A stretch of DNA of 64,000 nucleotides from Onstottus_B arcticum (GTDB lineage Bacteria; Acidobacteriota; Blastocatellia; UBA7656): assembly GCA_038040485.1 (NCBI GenBank), contig JBBPIE010000014.1, positions 1 through 64,000 on the forward strand, written 5' to 3'. Below are positions 6,635 through 16,964 of the stretch, piece by piece. The translations under genes and the position numbers were made by a program. The notes under the pieces were generated by a model. That model was not told where the DNA came from and did no database searches. It saw nothing but the letters and a program-made list of their open reading frames with translations. Position 1 is the stretch's first letter. Each line of letters opens with the position of its first letter.

Positions 6635-9058
6635 GTGGGAAGCTTCGTTTACGACTTGCGGTACGGCGCTCGAATGTTGTTCCGCAATCCGGGATTCACG
6701 GCGGTGGCGCTGCTGGCGATGACGCTCGGCATCGGCGCCAACACTACTACCTTCAGCGCGATCGATGCGACTCTCTTTCATCCGTTTGACTTTCCCACTG
6801 AAGACCGGCTCGTAGTGGTGTGGCAGAGCGACCCGGAGCGTGGCTCTTTGCGGGGTTGGGTAGCTCCCGGCAATCTCAATGACTGGCGTGAGCAGAATCA
6901 AACGCTCGAACAGGTCGTCGCCATCAACCCTCGCTCCTTTGATCTTACTGAAAGTGATGAGCCCGAACGCTTCCTGGGCTACGACGTGTCGCCGAGTTTC
7001 TTCGACACGCTCGCGGTGAGCGCGCTCTACGGCCGCACCTTTAGCCGCGATGAGGGCGAGCCCGGACATCAGCAAGTCGTCGTGCTCAAACACAATCTCT
7101 GGCAACGCCGGTTCGGCTCGGACCCGAATATCGTCAACCAAACCATCCGGCTCAACGGCAAGATCTACACCGTGATCGGCGTGATGCGGCCTGAGTTCAA
7201 CTATCCGTTCAACGGCGGCGAGTTGTGGGTGCCACTCGTCTTCGAAGCTAAAGAGCTGACCCAGCGCGCCGGTAACTACCTACAAGTGATGGCCCTGCTC
7301 AAGCCGGATGTGACCATCGAACAAGCTCGCCAGGATCTAGCCGCCATCGCTGCGCGCGCGGCCGAACAGTTCCCCGAAACCAACGCCGGCAAAAGCGTCA
7401 ACGTCGTTTCGCTTACCCAGGATGCAACGCGCGGCTCGCGGATGTACGCGCCGGTGATGCTGGCGGCGATCGGCTTCGTGCTGCTGATCGCGTGCGCCAA
7501 CGTCGCCAATCTGTTGCTCGTGCGAGGCGCGTCCCGGCAAAAGGAAATCGCGATTCGGATGGCGATGGGCGCAAGCCGCTGGCGCCTCGTTCGCCAGTTG
7601 CTCACTGAAAGCGTCCTGCTCAGTCTGGCGGGCGGTGCGCTTGGATTGTTTCTTTCGGTGTGGGGCGTCGAAGGTCTGGCGCGCGCAATCCCGGACGATT
7701 TCTCCAAGTATATTCCCGGGTGGCACAACCTCGGCATCAATCGCACCGCGTTCGTCTTCACGCTGATCGTGTCGGTGCTGACCGGCTTGCTGTTTGGGCT
7801 GGTTCCGGCGCTTCAATCCACAAAAACAAATTTCAGCGAAGCTTTGAAAGAAGGCGGGAAAGGCTCGTCGGGCAAGGCCTCGCACAATCGCGCGCGCAGC
7901 GTGCTGGTGGTCGGGGAGATTGCGTTGTCGCTGGTGCTGCTGATCGGGGCCGGGTTGATGATCCGCAGCTTCGTCGAGCTGCTTCGCTCGGATCTCGGCA
8001 TCGATCCGAAGAACGTGCTCACCATGCAAGTCTCGCTGCCGAACGAGAAATATGCCAAGGTCGAAACGCGAATCGACTTCTTCGACCAACTGTTAAACCG
8101 TATCGAGGCTTTGCCCGGCGTGTCGCAAGCCGGCGCTGTCGGCAACCTGCCGATGGGCGGCTCTCACTTTGGCAAGACCGTCGAGCGCATTGGTCAAACC
8201 GTATTTCCTACGAGCAAGGCGCCAAACCTCAGCTATGTGCCCGTTACCCCGGGATACCTTGCGGCCATCGGCACACGGCTCATCAAAGGACGCGACTTCA
8301 CCGAGCAGGATCGCAATGAAGCGTCGCGGGTTGCGCTGGTCGACGAAGCGTTCGTGAATGAGTTCCTGCCCGGCCAGGACCCAATCGGTGAGTCGTTTAA
8401 GGAATCAGGCGGCCCGACACTAGAAATCGTCGGTGTGACGGCTACCATAATGAACGACGATTTCGACGAAAAGCGAGAAGCCCACGTCTACATTCCGTAC
8501 ACGCAGGAGGCCTGGCGCGCGATGTACCTGGTGATTCGGGCCGGCTCCGCAGCCCCTTCCCAGCTTACAGCCGCGGTGCGCGGCGAAGTGAGCGCGCTCG
8601 ACAAAACGATACCGGTCAACAACGTCAAGCTATTGGAGCAACTCGTCGCCGAGCGCATGTCGCCCAAGCGATTGGCGACCATTATGATGGCGGTTTTCGC
8701 GGTGCTCGCCCTCGTGCTCGCGGGCGTAGGAATCTACGCTGTCATGAGCTACGCCGTCTCGCAACGCACGCACGAGATCGGCATACGCATGGCGCTGGGC
8801 GCGCAAGCACGCGACATTTTCAAACTGGTCATACTCCATGGATTGACACTGACTCTTGTTGGCCTCTCAGTCGGACTTGTCGGGGCCTACGCGATGACGC
8901 AAGCGCTTGCGCAACTCTTGTACGGAGTCACGACCACCGATCTGCTTACGTTTGCGGGAATTTCGCTGCTGCTAGGAATCGTAGCGATGCTCGCGTGTTA
9001 CGTGCCGACGCGCAAAGCCACGAAAGTGGATCCGATGGTCGCACTTCGAGGGGAATGA
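6635..9058 (+). CDS. ADOP permease 1 (duplicated MacB/FtsX-like orphan permease)
   Basis: An 807-residue inner-membrane protein made of two MacB-like halves. TM1 is at about 21-44, then a periplasmic core domain to about 270. TM2-4 (about 273-395) include LLIACANVANLLL, followed by a cytoplasmic KEIAIRMAMGASRWRLVRQ coupling stretch. TM5 is at about 425-448, then a second periplasmic domain, and TM6-8 (about 685-795) with QRTHEIGIRMALGA. It ends VDPMVALRGE. ADOPs resemble permeases that transmit ATP-driven force to the periplasm, but no ATPase partner is nearby and no substrate is known. The start is GTG with GGAGG 8 nt upstream. The TM1 signature TLFHPFDF departs from the LLRPLP of its neighbours, so this is a divergent first member of the six-gene run. 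Confidence 0.92.
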   Translation: MGSFVYDLRYGARMLFRNPGFTAVALLAMTLGIGANTTTFSAIDATLFHPFDFPTEDRLVVVWQSDPERGSLRGWVAPGNLNDWREQNQTLEQVVAINPRSFDLTESDEPERFLGYDVSPSFFDTLAVSALYGRTFSRDEGEPGHQQVVVLKHNLWQRRFGSDPNIVNQTIRLNGKIYTVIGVMRPEFNYPFNGGELWVPLVFEAKELTQRAGNYLQVMALLKPDVTIEQARQDLAAIAARAAEQFPETNAGKSVNVVSLTQDATRGSRMYAPVMLAAIGFVLLIACANVANLLLVRGASRQKEIAIRMAMGASRWRLVRQLLTESVLLSLAGGALGLFLSVWGVEGLARAIPDDFSKYIPGWHNLGINRTAFVFTLIVSVLTGLLFGLVPALQSTKTNFSEALKEGGKGSSGKASHNRARSVLVVGEIALSLVLLIGAGLMIRSFVELLRSDLGIDPKNVLTMQVSLPNEKYAKVETRIDFFDQLLNRIEALPGVSQAGAVGNLPMGGSHFGKTVERIGQTVFPTSKAPNLSYVPVTPGYLAAIGTRLIKGRDFTEQDRNEASRVALVDEAFVNEFLPGQDPIGESFKESGGPTLEIVGVTATIMNDDFDEKREAHVYIPYTQEAWRAMYLVIRAGSAAPSQLTAAVRGEVSALDKTIPVNNVKLLEQLVAERMSPKRLATIMMAVFAVLALVLAGVGIYAVMSYAVSQRTHEIGIRMALGAQARDIFKLVILHGLTLTLVGLSVGLVGAYAMTQALAQLLYGVTTTDLLTFAGISLLLGIVAMLACYVPTRKATKVDPMVALRGE

Positions 9059-9222
9059 AGGGGATTGAGGATTGCGGATTTCGGATTGCGGATTGAAAAG
9101 AGGATGAGGATCGAGGATCGAGGGTAGAGGATTGCGGTTTTGAATAGAGTACAGGCAGTTCGATGTTCGATCCTCAATCCTCAATCCGCAATCCTCAATC
9201 CGCAATCTTGGAAGCAGGACGC
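9059..9222. repeat. Inverted heptamer arms, GATTGCG/GATTGAG type
   Basis: The left arm starts at the ADOP 1 stop and reads GATTGAG, GATTGCG, GATTTCG, GATTGCG at 7-bp spacing. The right arm (about 9172-9208) is its reverse complement (AATCCTC/AATCCGC units) and ends 14 nt before the next start. A purine-rich spacer of related GAGGATC units lies between. Confidence 0.88.
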
Positions 9223-11649
9223 ATGGACAGACTCTGGCAAGACATTCGGTTCGCCCTGAGGATGCTGATCAAGCATCGCGGTTTCACGGCCGTTGCGGTC
9301 ATGACGCTGGCTTTGGGTATCGGCGCCAACACCGCGATTTTCAGCGTCGTCAATGCGGTGCTGCTACGCCAGTTACCCTTCAAGCAGCCGGAGCAGTTGC
9401 TCTGGATATGGTCGGTCCGCACGGACCGCGACAAAGCATTCTTCTCAATCCCTGACTTCGCTGACTATCGAGATCGGAATCAAACGCTCGAGCAGATCAG
9501 CGCAATGGCCTACTGGGGAGCGAACCTGACCGGCGCCGGTGATCCCGAGCGATTGCAGGGAGTGCGAATGTCCGCGCACGCCTTCGAGATGCTTGGCGCC
9601 GAAGCCGCGCTCGGCCGCGCTTTGATCCCTGAAGACGACAGACCAAATAGCCAGCGCGTCGTTGTTCTTACTCACGGCCTGTGGCAACGACGGTTCGGAG
9701 CCGACGCGAGTCTGATCGGCAAAACGCTCGCGCTCAACGGGGACAGCTACACCGTCGTCGGTGTTCTTCCGTCCGACTTTGTTTTTCCGTGGCTTGATTC
9801 CGAGATGGTCGTACCGATCAAGTTGGACCTCGATCCGCGGCGCGCGGACCGCGACACGAACTTCCTGCGAGCCTTCGCGCGATTGAAGCCCGGCGTCACT
9901 CGCGAACAAGCGCAAGCCGATCTCGCGTCGATCGCGGGCCAGTTGCAGCAGGAGTATCCGGAGGCAAACGCCAAGAAGATCGCGCCGCGGGCGCTCACGT
10001 TGCGCGAGGAGATTGTCGGCGACTATCGGAAAGCCTTGCTGTTGCTGCTGTGCGCGGTGGGACTTGTATTGCTGATCGCCTGTTCGAACATCGCGAACCT
10101 GTTGCTCGCTCGCGCTTCGGCCCGGCACAAGGAGATGGCGATCCGGCGGGCGCTCGGAGCAAGCGGCGGACATCTTGTGAAGCAACTCCTGACTGAAAGC
10201 GTGATCCTTGCCAGCATCGGCGGCGCGCTCGGTTTGATGCTCGCGGCCTGGGGTGTTGATTTGCTGCTTGCGCTCAGCCCGGCGAACCTCCCGCGCGCGC
10301 ACGAAGCCGGAATCGACGGCCGCGTGCTTGGCTTTACCATCGGTCTTTCGCTTGCAATCGGGTTGCTCTTCGGCCTGGCCCCGGCGCTGGAGGCTTCGCG
10401 GGCCGACCTAAACGAAGAACTGAAAGCCGGCAGCCGGGGAACAGGCAGCTCACCTCGGCGCAACCGCGTTCGCAGCTTGCTGGTCGTTTCCGAAGTCGCC
10501 CTGGCCGTTGTGCTTTTGACAGGCGCGGGGTTATTCATCAAGAGCTTCGCGCGATTGCAGCGGGTCAGCGCGGGCTTCGATACAGAGAACCTGCTGCTGG
10601 CGCGGCTCTCGCTTTCACAGGCGAAATACTCGAACCTTGATTCGGTGATGACGTTCTACGAGCAGGTGTCGGAGCGAATCAAGAACCTGCCAGGCGTCGA
10701 GTCGGTGGGAGCTGCCAACGTGCTGCCCCTCAGCGGGCTGTTTGTACGCACCGACTTCACAATCTCGGGCCGCGCGGCGATGACTTCAAGCGAAGCACCT
10801 TCCGCCCAGAACCGATGGGTGAGTCCGGGTTACTTCGGCACGATGCGGATTCCGCTTCTGCAGGGCCGCGACTTCACCGAACAAGACAAGAGCGGCGGCC
10901 AGGGAGTGACCGTCATCGATGAGACGCTCGCGCGGCGACATTTCCCCAACCAGAATCCGATCGGCACTCACTTGAAATTCTTCGAGCGCGACTTCGAGAT
11001 CGTCGGCGTGGTTGGAGCGGTGAAGCACAACGGCCTGGATGACGAGCCGTCGCCGACGCTTTATGGGCCGCTCGACCAGGTTCCAAAGAGCAATCTCGCC
11101 TTCCTGACCAGCAACATGAGCCTTGCCATACGCACCGGCGTCCAACCGCTCGCGCTTCAAACCGGTGTTCGGAACGAGGTGCAGGCGGTCGATGGCGAAG
11201 TTCCCGCGTCGAGCATGAAAACGATGGAGCAATTCCTATCGACGTCAGTTGCGCCCCGGCGTTTCAACTTGCTCTTGCTTTTGGTTTTCGCAGCAGCGGC
11301 GCTGCTGCTCGCGGTAACGGGAATTTATGCGGTGATCTCATACTCGGTCACGCAGCGAACGCACGAGATTGGCGTCCGGCTGGCGCTTGGAGCGGCGCCG
11401 CGCGATGTGTTGAGGTTGATAGTCGGGAAAGGCATGGCTCTCGCTCTGGCTGGAGTAGGTGTTGGATTGATCGTCTCCGTGGCGATTACCCGAGTGATGA
11501 AGAGCTTATTGTTTGACGTGAGCGCCACCGATCCGGCGACGTTCGCCGCAGTATCGGTAATTCTGGCTGGTGTGGCTTTGGGAGCCTGTTTCGTGCCAGC
11601 CCGTAGAGCCTCGCGAGTCGATCCGATGATCGCGCTCAGAAACGAATGA
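9223..11649 (+). CDS. ADOP permease 2
   Basis: An 808-residue paralogue of the standard short class. TM1 carries GIGANTAIFSVVNAVLLRQLP. The central coupling region reads LLARASARHKEMAIRRALGA, and the last membrane block follows QRTHEIGVRLALGA. It ends VDPMIALRNE. The ATG at 9223 is preceded by GGAAGCAGGA; an upstream in-frame GTG at 9163 would only add residues translated from the heptamer arm. Both periplasmic domains are full length with no frameshift. Spacing to the neighbours (164 and 112 bp, both filled by heptamer arms) does not show whether the six genes are co-transcribed. Confidence 0.92.
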   Translation: MDRLWQDIRFALRMLIKHRGFTAVAVMTLALGIGANTAIFSVVNAVLLRQLPFKQPEQLLWIWSVRTDRDKAFFSIPDFADYRDRNQTLEQISAMAYWGANLTGAGDPERLQGVRMSAHAFEMLGAEAALGRALIPEDDRPNSQRVVVLTHGLWQRRFGADASLIGKTLALNGDSYTVVGVLPSDFVFPWLDSEMVVPIKLDLDPRRADRDTNFLRAFARLKPGVTREQAQADLASIAGQLQQEYPEANAKKIAPRALTLREEIVGDYRKALLLLLCAVGLVLLIACSNIANLLLARASARHKEMAIRRALGASGGHLVKQLLTESVILASIGGALGLMLAAWGVDLLLALSPANLPRAHEAGIDGRVLGFTIGLSLAIGLLFGLAPALEASRADLNEELKAGSRGTGSSPRRNRVRSLLVVSEVALAVVLLTGAGLFIKSFARLQRVSAGFDTENLLLARLSLSQAKYSNLDSVMTFYEQVSERIKNLPGVESVGAANVLPLSGLFVRTDFTISGRAAMTSSEAPSAQNRWVSPGYFGTMRIPLLQGRDFTEQDKSGGQGVTVIDETLARRHFPNQNPIGTHLKFFERDFEIVGVVGAVKHNGLDDEPSPTLYGPLDQVPKSNLAFLTSNMSLAIRTGVQPLALQTGVRNEVQAVDGEVPASSMKTMEQFLSTSVAPRRFNLLLLLVFAAAALLLAVTGIYAVISYSVTQRTHEIGVRLALGAAPRDVLRLIVGKGMALALAGVGVGLIVSVAITRVMKSLLFDVSATDPATFAAVSVILAGVALGACFVPARRASRVDPMIALRNE

Positions 11650-11761
11650 GCCAATTGCGGAATGCGGATTTCGGATTGCGGATTGAGTATCCTCTATCTC
11701 CACCCTCAATCCGCAATCCGCAATCCGCAATCCGCAATTCGCAATTTGATAAGAGGTGCTG
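11650..11761. repeat. Inverted heptamer arms, GATTGCG type
   Basis: Left arm about 11654-11686 (GATTTCG, GATTGCG, GATTGAG units) and right arm about 11704-11747 (five AATCCGC-type units at exact 7-bp spacing). The loop is only about 20 bp, so a long hairpin is possible. AAGAGG just after the right arm serves as ribosome-binding site for ADOP 3. Confidence 0.9.
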
Positions 11762-14269
11762 ATGGACACTTTGTTGCAGGACTTTCGCTACGGCATCCGA
11801 ACCTTGATAAAGAATCCCGGGTTCACTGCTATCGCGGTGCTGACGCTGGCGCTTGGGTTGGGCGCCAACACGGCAATATTCTCGCTAACCGATCAGATAC
11901 TTCTTCGGCGGCTGCCGGTCGAGAAGCCGGAAGAACTGGTTGTGTTGCGCTCGCCCGGCCCGAAATCGGGGCGCGTGTGGAGCGATGGCGATAACGCAGC
12001 CTCGCTTTCGTATCCGTTGTACAAAGAGCTTCGCGATAACAACAACGTCTTTTCGGGACTGCTCGCGCGATTCGCGGTTTCCCTGAGCGTATCCGGCGAA
12101 GGCCAGACGGAACGCGCGAGCGGCGAGTTGGTATCGGGAAACTATTTCGAGGTGCTCGGAGTTCGACCTGTGCTGGGCCGCGTCTTTACGCAGGATGATG
12201 ATCAAGTCGCTGGCGCCGGTCAGGTCATCGTCCTCAGCCACGACTACTGGACTCGGCACTTCGCGGCCGACCCGTCAATTCTCAACAAGACTCTTATCGT
12301 GAACGGCCAGGTGATGACGGTCGTTGGAGTGGCGCGAGCCGGGTTCGACGGCGTGCAGGTCGGCCAGAGGCCTGACATCTTTATACCCATCACGATGAAA
12401 GCGCAGATGACGCCGAACTGGGACGGGCTAGCTGACCACAAAGACTTCTGGCTGGCGATCATCGGCCGGCTCAAGCCCGGTCTGTCGCGCGAGCAAGCGG
12501 AAGAGGCGCTGACTCCGGTCTACCGGCAGATACTCGAAGCCGAGCTTCCGCTGATGGGACGGTTCTCGCCCGAGATGCAGCAGCGCTTTCTGGAAAGGCG
12601 AATGCTTCTGCAGTCGGGCTCGCGAGGCAGGCTGGTTGTGCAACGCGATACAACGCAGCCGCTGCTTGTGCTGATGGGGATGGTGGGACTGGTGCTGCTG
12701 ATTGCCTGCGCGAATGTAGCGAATCTCCTGATGGCTCGCGGCGCGGCGCGACAACGCGAGATCGCAATACGCATGGCGGTAGGCGCAGGGCGATGGCGGC
12801 TCGTGCGGCAGTTTCTGGTCGAGAGCCTCACGCTGTCTCTGATCGGGGGAGGAGCCGGGATCCTGGTCGCTTCGTGGACAATCGCCTTGCTGGTTGGCGC
12901 GATCCCGGACAGCGTTGGCATTACCGGTCTTTCATCAAAACTCGATCTTCGACTGCTGGCTTTCGCTCTCATTCTGTCGATTGCGACGGGCCTGCTGTTC
13001 GGGCTGCTGCCCGCGATAAAGGCGACGCGGCTGAACCTGGAAGCCACTCTGCGCGAGCAAGGCTCGAGCGTTTCGGGCGCGCTGTCGCAAGTGAGGTTCC
13101 GCAAGGCACTGGTCGTGTCACAGGTCGTGCTCACTACGGTGTTGCTTGTTGGCGCGGGGTTGTTCGCGCGGAGTCTCAACAATCTCAAGACACTCGATCT
13201 TGGCATGCGGCCTGACAATCTGATCGCGTTTTCGGTCGAGCCCGAGTTGAACGGCTACACGCCTGAGCGAACCATCGCGCTGTTTGATCAGCTTCATCAG
13301 AATCTCTCTTCGCAAGCCGGCGTTGATGCAGTCAGCGCGGCGGTGATCCCGGTTTTTACCAACAGCAACTCGAGCTCAAACATAACCGTGGAAGGATACG
13401 AGGCAGGCGAAGACGAAGAGATGCACCTCGGGCAGAACTGGATCGGACCAGGTTATTTTTCAACGATGGGCATTCCGCTGCTGGGAGGCCGTGAGCTTAC
13501 CACGTCGGATACATCAAACAGCCCGAAGGTCGCGGTTATCAATGAAGCAATGAAGCGGCGCTTCTTTGCCGACCGAGATCCCATCGGTTTGCGGTTTGCG
13601 TTTGGCGCAGGTGACAAGATTGTGCCCGATATCCAAATCGTAGGCGTGGTGAAAGACAGCAAGCACGGTGGGGTTCGCGAGAAAACCCAACCCTTCGCGT
13701 ATTTCCCATACTCTCAATTCAAGACGGTCGGGAACATCACCTTCTACGTAAAGACAAGGCAGGAAGTGGGGGCGATGGCTTCGTCATTGAGACGCGAGGT
13801 ACAGCGGGTGGATGGCAATCTGCCGGTGTTCGACCTCAAAACCTTGGAGCGTCAAATCGACGAATCGCTTTTCGGCGACAAGTTCCTGACCTTTCTGTCG
13901 ATGTGTTTTGCGCTGCTGGCTGCGCTGCTTGCGTCGATCGGGCTGTACGGGGTTATGGCTTACACGGTCACGAGACGGACGCGCGAGATTGGGATTCGCA
14001 TGGCGCTGGGGGCGACGCGGGGGATCGTGTCGTGGTTGATCTTGAAAGAAGTAGTTGTGCTGGCGGTAGTGGGACTGGTGGTCGGGTTGCCGGCGGCTTA
14101 CGGGCTTGGCCGGCTGACCGAGTCGCTGCTGTTTGGTGTGAAGGCAAGCGATCCGCTTGTCTTTGTCGGAGCAGGCGTGTTGTTGACCGCGGCAACTCTG
14201 CTGGGTGGCTACCTGCCGGCGCGCAAAGCCGCAAGCATCGATCCGCTTGTGGCGCTTAGATGTGAGTGA
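11762..14269 (+). CDS. ADOP permease 3
   Basis: An 835-residue member, about 28 residues longer than its neighbours, with extra length in the first periplasmic domain (around the SGRVWSDGDNAAS stretch near residue 75). Its features group it with the long, PadR-linked class: the TM1 signature DQILLRRLPVEKPEEL, the SLSYPLYKELRDNN segment, RRTREIGIRMALGA instead of RTHE, and the ending IDPLVALRCE. It nevertheless lacks the N-terminal prefix domain of that class. The ATG at 11762 has AGAGG 5 nt upstream; a GTG at 11756 is too close to it. Confidence 0.92.
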   Translation: MDTLLQDFRYGIRTLIKNPGFTAIAVLTLALGLGANTAIFSLTDQILLRRLPVEKPEELVVLRSPGPKSGRVWSDGDNAASLSYPLYKELRDNNNVFSGLLARFAVSLSVSGEGQTERASGELVSGNYFEVLGVRPVLGRVFTQDDDQVAGAGQVIVLSHDYWTRHFAADPSILNKTLIVNGQVMTVVGVARAGFDGVQVGQRPDIFIPITMKAQMTPNWDGLADHKDFWLAIIGRLKPGLSREQAEEALTPVYRQILEAELPLMGRFSPEMQQRFLERRMLLQSGSRGRLVVQRDTTQPLLVLMGMVGLVLLIACANVANLLMARGAARQREIAIRMAVGAGRWRLVRQFLVESLTLSLIGGGAGILVASWTIALLVGAIPDSVGITGLSSKLDLRLLAFALILSIATGLLFGLLPAIKATRLNLEATLREQGSSVSGALSQVRFRKALVVSQVVLTTVLLVGAGLFARSLNNLKTLDLGMRPDNLIAFSVEPELNGYTPERTIALFDQLHQNLSSQAGVDAVSAAVIPVFTNSNSSSNITVEGYEAGEDEEMHLGQNWIGPGYFSTMGIPLLGGRELTTSDTSNSPKVAVINEAMKRRFFADRDPIGLRFAFGAGDKIVPDIQIVGVVKDSKHGGVREKTQPFAYFPYSQFKTVGNITFYVKTRQEVGAMASSLRREVQRVDGNLPVFDLKTLERQIDESLFGDKFLTFLSMCFALLAALLASIGLYGVMAYTVTRRTREIGIRMALGATRGIVSWLILKEVVVLAVVGLVVGLPAAYGLGRLTESLLFGVKASDPLVFVGAGVLLTAATLLGGYLPARKAASIDPLVALRCE

Positions 14270-14420
14270 AGAGAATTTTGGATTTTAGATTTTCGATTTT
14301 GGATTTTGGATTGAGCGCGGCGTCCGAGAACGTTAGTCATCGGCACGACTCAGCGCAGAATCCAAAATCCAAAATCTAAAATCCAAAATTGACCAGGGGT
14401 AAATAGACCAGGAGTAATTA
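14270..14420. repeat. Inverted heptamer arms, GATTTTG type
   Basis: Left arm about 14276-14313 (GATTTTA, GATTTTC, GATTTTG, GATTTTG, GATTGAG) and right arm about 14360-14390 (AATCCAA and AATCTAA units), complementary to each other. The AT-rich heptamer differs from the GC-richer type before ADOPs 2 and 3. Confidence 0.9.
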
Positions 14421-16847
14421 ATGGAAACTTTGTTTCAAGACCTCCGATACGGAGCCAGGATGCTGCTCAAGCAGCCGGGGTTCACGCTGATCGCTGTGAT
14501 CGCGTTGGCTCTTGGCATCGGCGCCAATACTGCCATCTTCAGCGTGGTCAACGCTGTGCTGCTCACGCCGCTTCCCTTCGCTGAGCCCGACAGGCTGACC
14601 ATCGTCTATGAGACAAACCTGCAACGCGGCTCGACTCGCTCGCCGGCCTCCTATCCGAACTTCGCCGACTGGAGAGATCAGAACCACGCCTTCGAGCGGA
14701 TGTCGTCGTACCACCTTGCCGACTTCATACTCACCGGCGAGGGCGACCCGGCGCTGATCCAGGGCGCGGTGGTGAACGCGGATCTGTTTCCACTTCTCGG
14801 TGTTGCGCCCATTCTCGGGCGATCGTTCCTTCCCGAGGAAGACAAGCCAGGTGACACCGGCCGCGTCGTGATGCTGAGTCACCGGTTATGGCAGACCCGG
14901 TTCAATGCCGATCCAAACATGCCCGGCAGATCTCTGGTTCTTGACGGCAAGCATTACACAGTCGCGGGAGTCATGCCGGCGGGTTTCCAGTTCCCGATCG
15001 GGAGCGATCCGGTTGAACTCTGGTCGACGGCCGCCATCGACTTCGAAATGTTCGCACAACGCGGCGCCCACTACATGCAGGTCATCGCGCGGCTCAAGCC
15101 GGACGTGACGCTTGCGCAAGCACAGGCCGAGATGGACGGCATCGCCGGCAATCTCGAACAACAATACCCCGACGAGAACTCGCATCGCGGTGTGAACCTC
15201 GTTCCGGCGCTCGAGAGCATGGTCGGCGATGTCCGTCCGGCGCTGCTCATATTGCTTGGCGCGGTCGGCTGCGTGTTGTTGATAGGCTGCGCGAACGTTG
15301 CGAACCTGTTGCTGGCGCGCGCCACGACGCGTCACAAGGAGATGGCAATTCGCGTGGCGCTCGGCGCAAGTCGATGGCGGGTCGTACGCCAACTTCTAAC
15401 CGAGAGCGTGTTGCTGTCCATGACAGGCGGCGCGCTTGGCTTGCTTATGGCTATGTGGGGCACGGACGTTCTTGTTTCGCTCAGCAAGAATGATCTTCCT
15501 CGCGCCGGGCAGATCGGGTTGGATGGCCGCGTGCTCGGGTTTACGTTCCTGGTTTCGATTCTCACCGGAGTGATCTTTGGGCTGGTCCCGGCGCTCCACT
15601 CATCAAAAACCGAGTTGACCGAATCGCTCAAGGAAGGCGGACGCGGCTCGACTGAAGGCGCGCGGCGGAATCGACTGCGAGCGGTGTTGGTTGTTGGTGA
15701 AGTTGCGATCGCGATCGTTCTGTTGGCCGGCGCCGGGCTGCTGATCCAGAGCCTGCGGCGCTTGCAGCAAGTCGACCCGGGCTTCAATCCGCGCAACATC
15801 CTTACCTTCAGCATCGGATTGCCGTCGGTCAAATACAAACCGGAGCAGCAGATCGATTTCTACCGGGAGCTGATGGTGCGTATCGGTTCATTGCCCGGGG
15901 TCAGATCGGCGAGCGCGGGCTACCCGCTGCCAATGGGCGGCGACCGGATGCGCGTAACGTTCGAGACCGAAGGACGCCCTATCGCAAAAGGAGATCTGCC
16001 CGCCACCGAGATTCGTACGATCGGTCTCGACTACTTCAAGACGCTTGGTATTCCGGTAACCAACGGCCGCGACTTCACCGAGCGCGACGACAAGAGGGCG
16101 CCCGCCGTCGTCATAGTCAATGAAGCCTTCGCAAGGCAGTTCTTCCCCGGTGAAGACCCGATCGGCAAACTCATAAAACCCGGCATAACAGCCGACGACG
16201 AGCACCCGACGATGCGCGAGATCGTCGGAGTGGTTGGAAACGTCAAACATTTGCGCTTGAGCGCGGAAGCGGACCCTGAGGCTTACGAACCGCACGCGCA
16301 GCTCACATTCGACATGGCGGTGCTGGTAAAGACAGACGCCGATCCGCACAGCATCGCCGGAGCGGTTCAAGGCGAACTCATGGCGATGGACAAGGACTTG
16401 CCAGCTTACAACTTCAGAACTCTCGACGAGTACCTGTCGGCATCCGTCGCACAACCGCGCTTCATCACGTTACTGCTGGCTGTGTTCGCAGGGCTGGCGC
16501 TGCTGCTCACCGCCGTCGGGTTGTACGGGGTCATGAGCTATTCGGTTAATCAGCGCACGCACGAGATAGGAATTCGGATGGCGCTTGGGGCTGGTCGTGG
16601 CGACGTGCTCAAGCTTGTGGTCGGACAGGGCATGGTGCTTACAGCGATCGGTGTTGTCGTGGGTTTGGGCGGGGCATTCTTCTTGACGAAGTTGCTTGAG
16701 AGCTTGTTGTTTGGTGTAACCGCCACCGATCCCGCGACGTTTGCAGCAATCGCGTTGCTGTTGGCGGGAGTGGCTCTGGCAGCCTGTTTCGTGCCAGCCC
16801 GCCGCGCTGCAAAGGTGGACCCGATGGTTGCGCTCCGGTACGAATGA
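14421..16847 (+). CDS. ADOP permease 4
   Basis: An 808-residue standard-class member. TM1 has GIGANTAIFSVVNAVLLTPLPF. The coupling block is LLARATTRHKEMAIRVALGA, and the C-terminal block is QRTHEIGIRMALGAGRGDVLKLVVGQG, ending VDPMVALRYE. The first periplasmic domain contains the family hallmark DWRDQNHAFERM and the second YFKTLGIPVTNGRDF. The start ATG lies next to AGGAGTAATTA, giving a short but usable Shine-Dalgarno. Intact throughout. Confidence 0.92.
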   Translation: METLFQDLRYGARMLLKQPGFTLIAVIALALGIGANTAIFSVVNAVLLTPLPFAEPDRLTIVYETNLQRGSTRSPASYPNFADWRDQNHAFERMSSYHLADFILTGEGDPALIQGAVVNADLFPLLGVAPILGRSFLPEEDKPGDTGRVVMLSHRLWQTRFNADPNMPGRSLVLDGKHYTVAGVMPAGFQFPIGSDPVELWSTAAIDFEMFAQRGAHYMQVIARLKPDVTLAQAQAEMDGIAGNLEQQYPDENSHRGVNLVPALESMVGDVRPALLILLGAVGCVLLIGCANVANLLLARATTRHKEMAIRVALGASRWRVVRQLLTESVLLSMTGGALGLLMAMWGTDVLVSLSKNDLPRAGQIGLDGRVLGFTFLVSILTGVIFGLVPALHSSKTELTESLKEGGRGSTEGARRNRLRAVLVVGEVAIAIVLLAGAGLLIQSLRRLQQVDPGFNPRNILTFSIGLPSVKYKPEQQIDFYRELMVRIGSLPGVRSASAGYPLPMGGDRMRVTFETEGRPIAKGDLPATEIRTIGLDYFKTLGIPVTNGRDFTERDDKRAPAVVIVNEAFARQFFPGEDPIGKLIKPGITADDEHPTMREIVGVVGNVKHLRLSAEADPEAYEPHAQLTFDMAVLVKTDADPHSIAGAVQGELMAMDKDLPAYNFRTLDEYLSASVAQPRFITLLLAVFAGLALLLTAVGLYGVMSYSVNQRTHEIGIRMALGAGRGDVLKLVVGQGMVLTAIGVVVGLGGAFFLTKLLESLLFGVTATDPATFAAIALLLAGVALAACFVPARRAAKVDPMVALRYE

Positions 16848-16964
16848 GCGGATTTTCGATTTTGGATTTTGGATTTTGGATTGAGGAACCTCGGACGCCT
16901 TCTCAGTCGAGTTCCGAAATCCAAAATCTAAAATCCAAAATCCAAAATCACCGGAGGGGTGTTC
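16848..16964. repeat. Inverted heptamer arms, GATTTTG type
   Basis: Left arm about 16851-16885 (GATTTTC, then three GATTTTG-like units, GATTGAG) and right arm about 16917-16950 (AATCCAA/AATCTAA units). The arms pair well and share the heptamer of the preceding gap. GGAGGGG follows the right arm and serves ADOP 5. Confidence 0.9.

Noticed and set aside
9445..10302. Long open frame antisense to ADOP 2 (285 codons)
   Set aside because: It mirrors the codon pattern of the ADOP, has no domain, and similar antisense frames occur opposite nearly every ADOP because of the high GC content.
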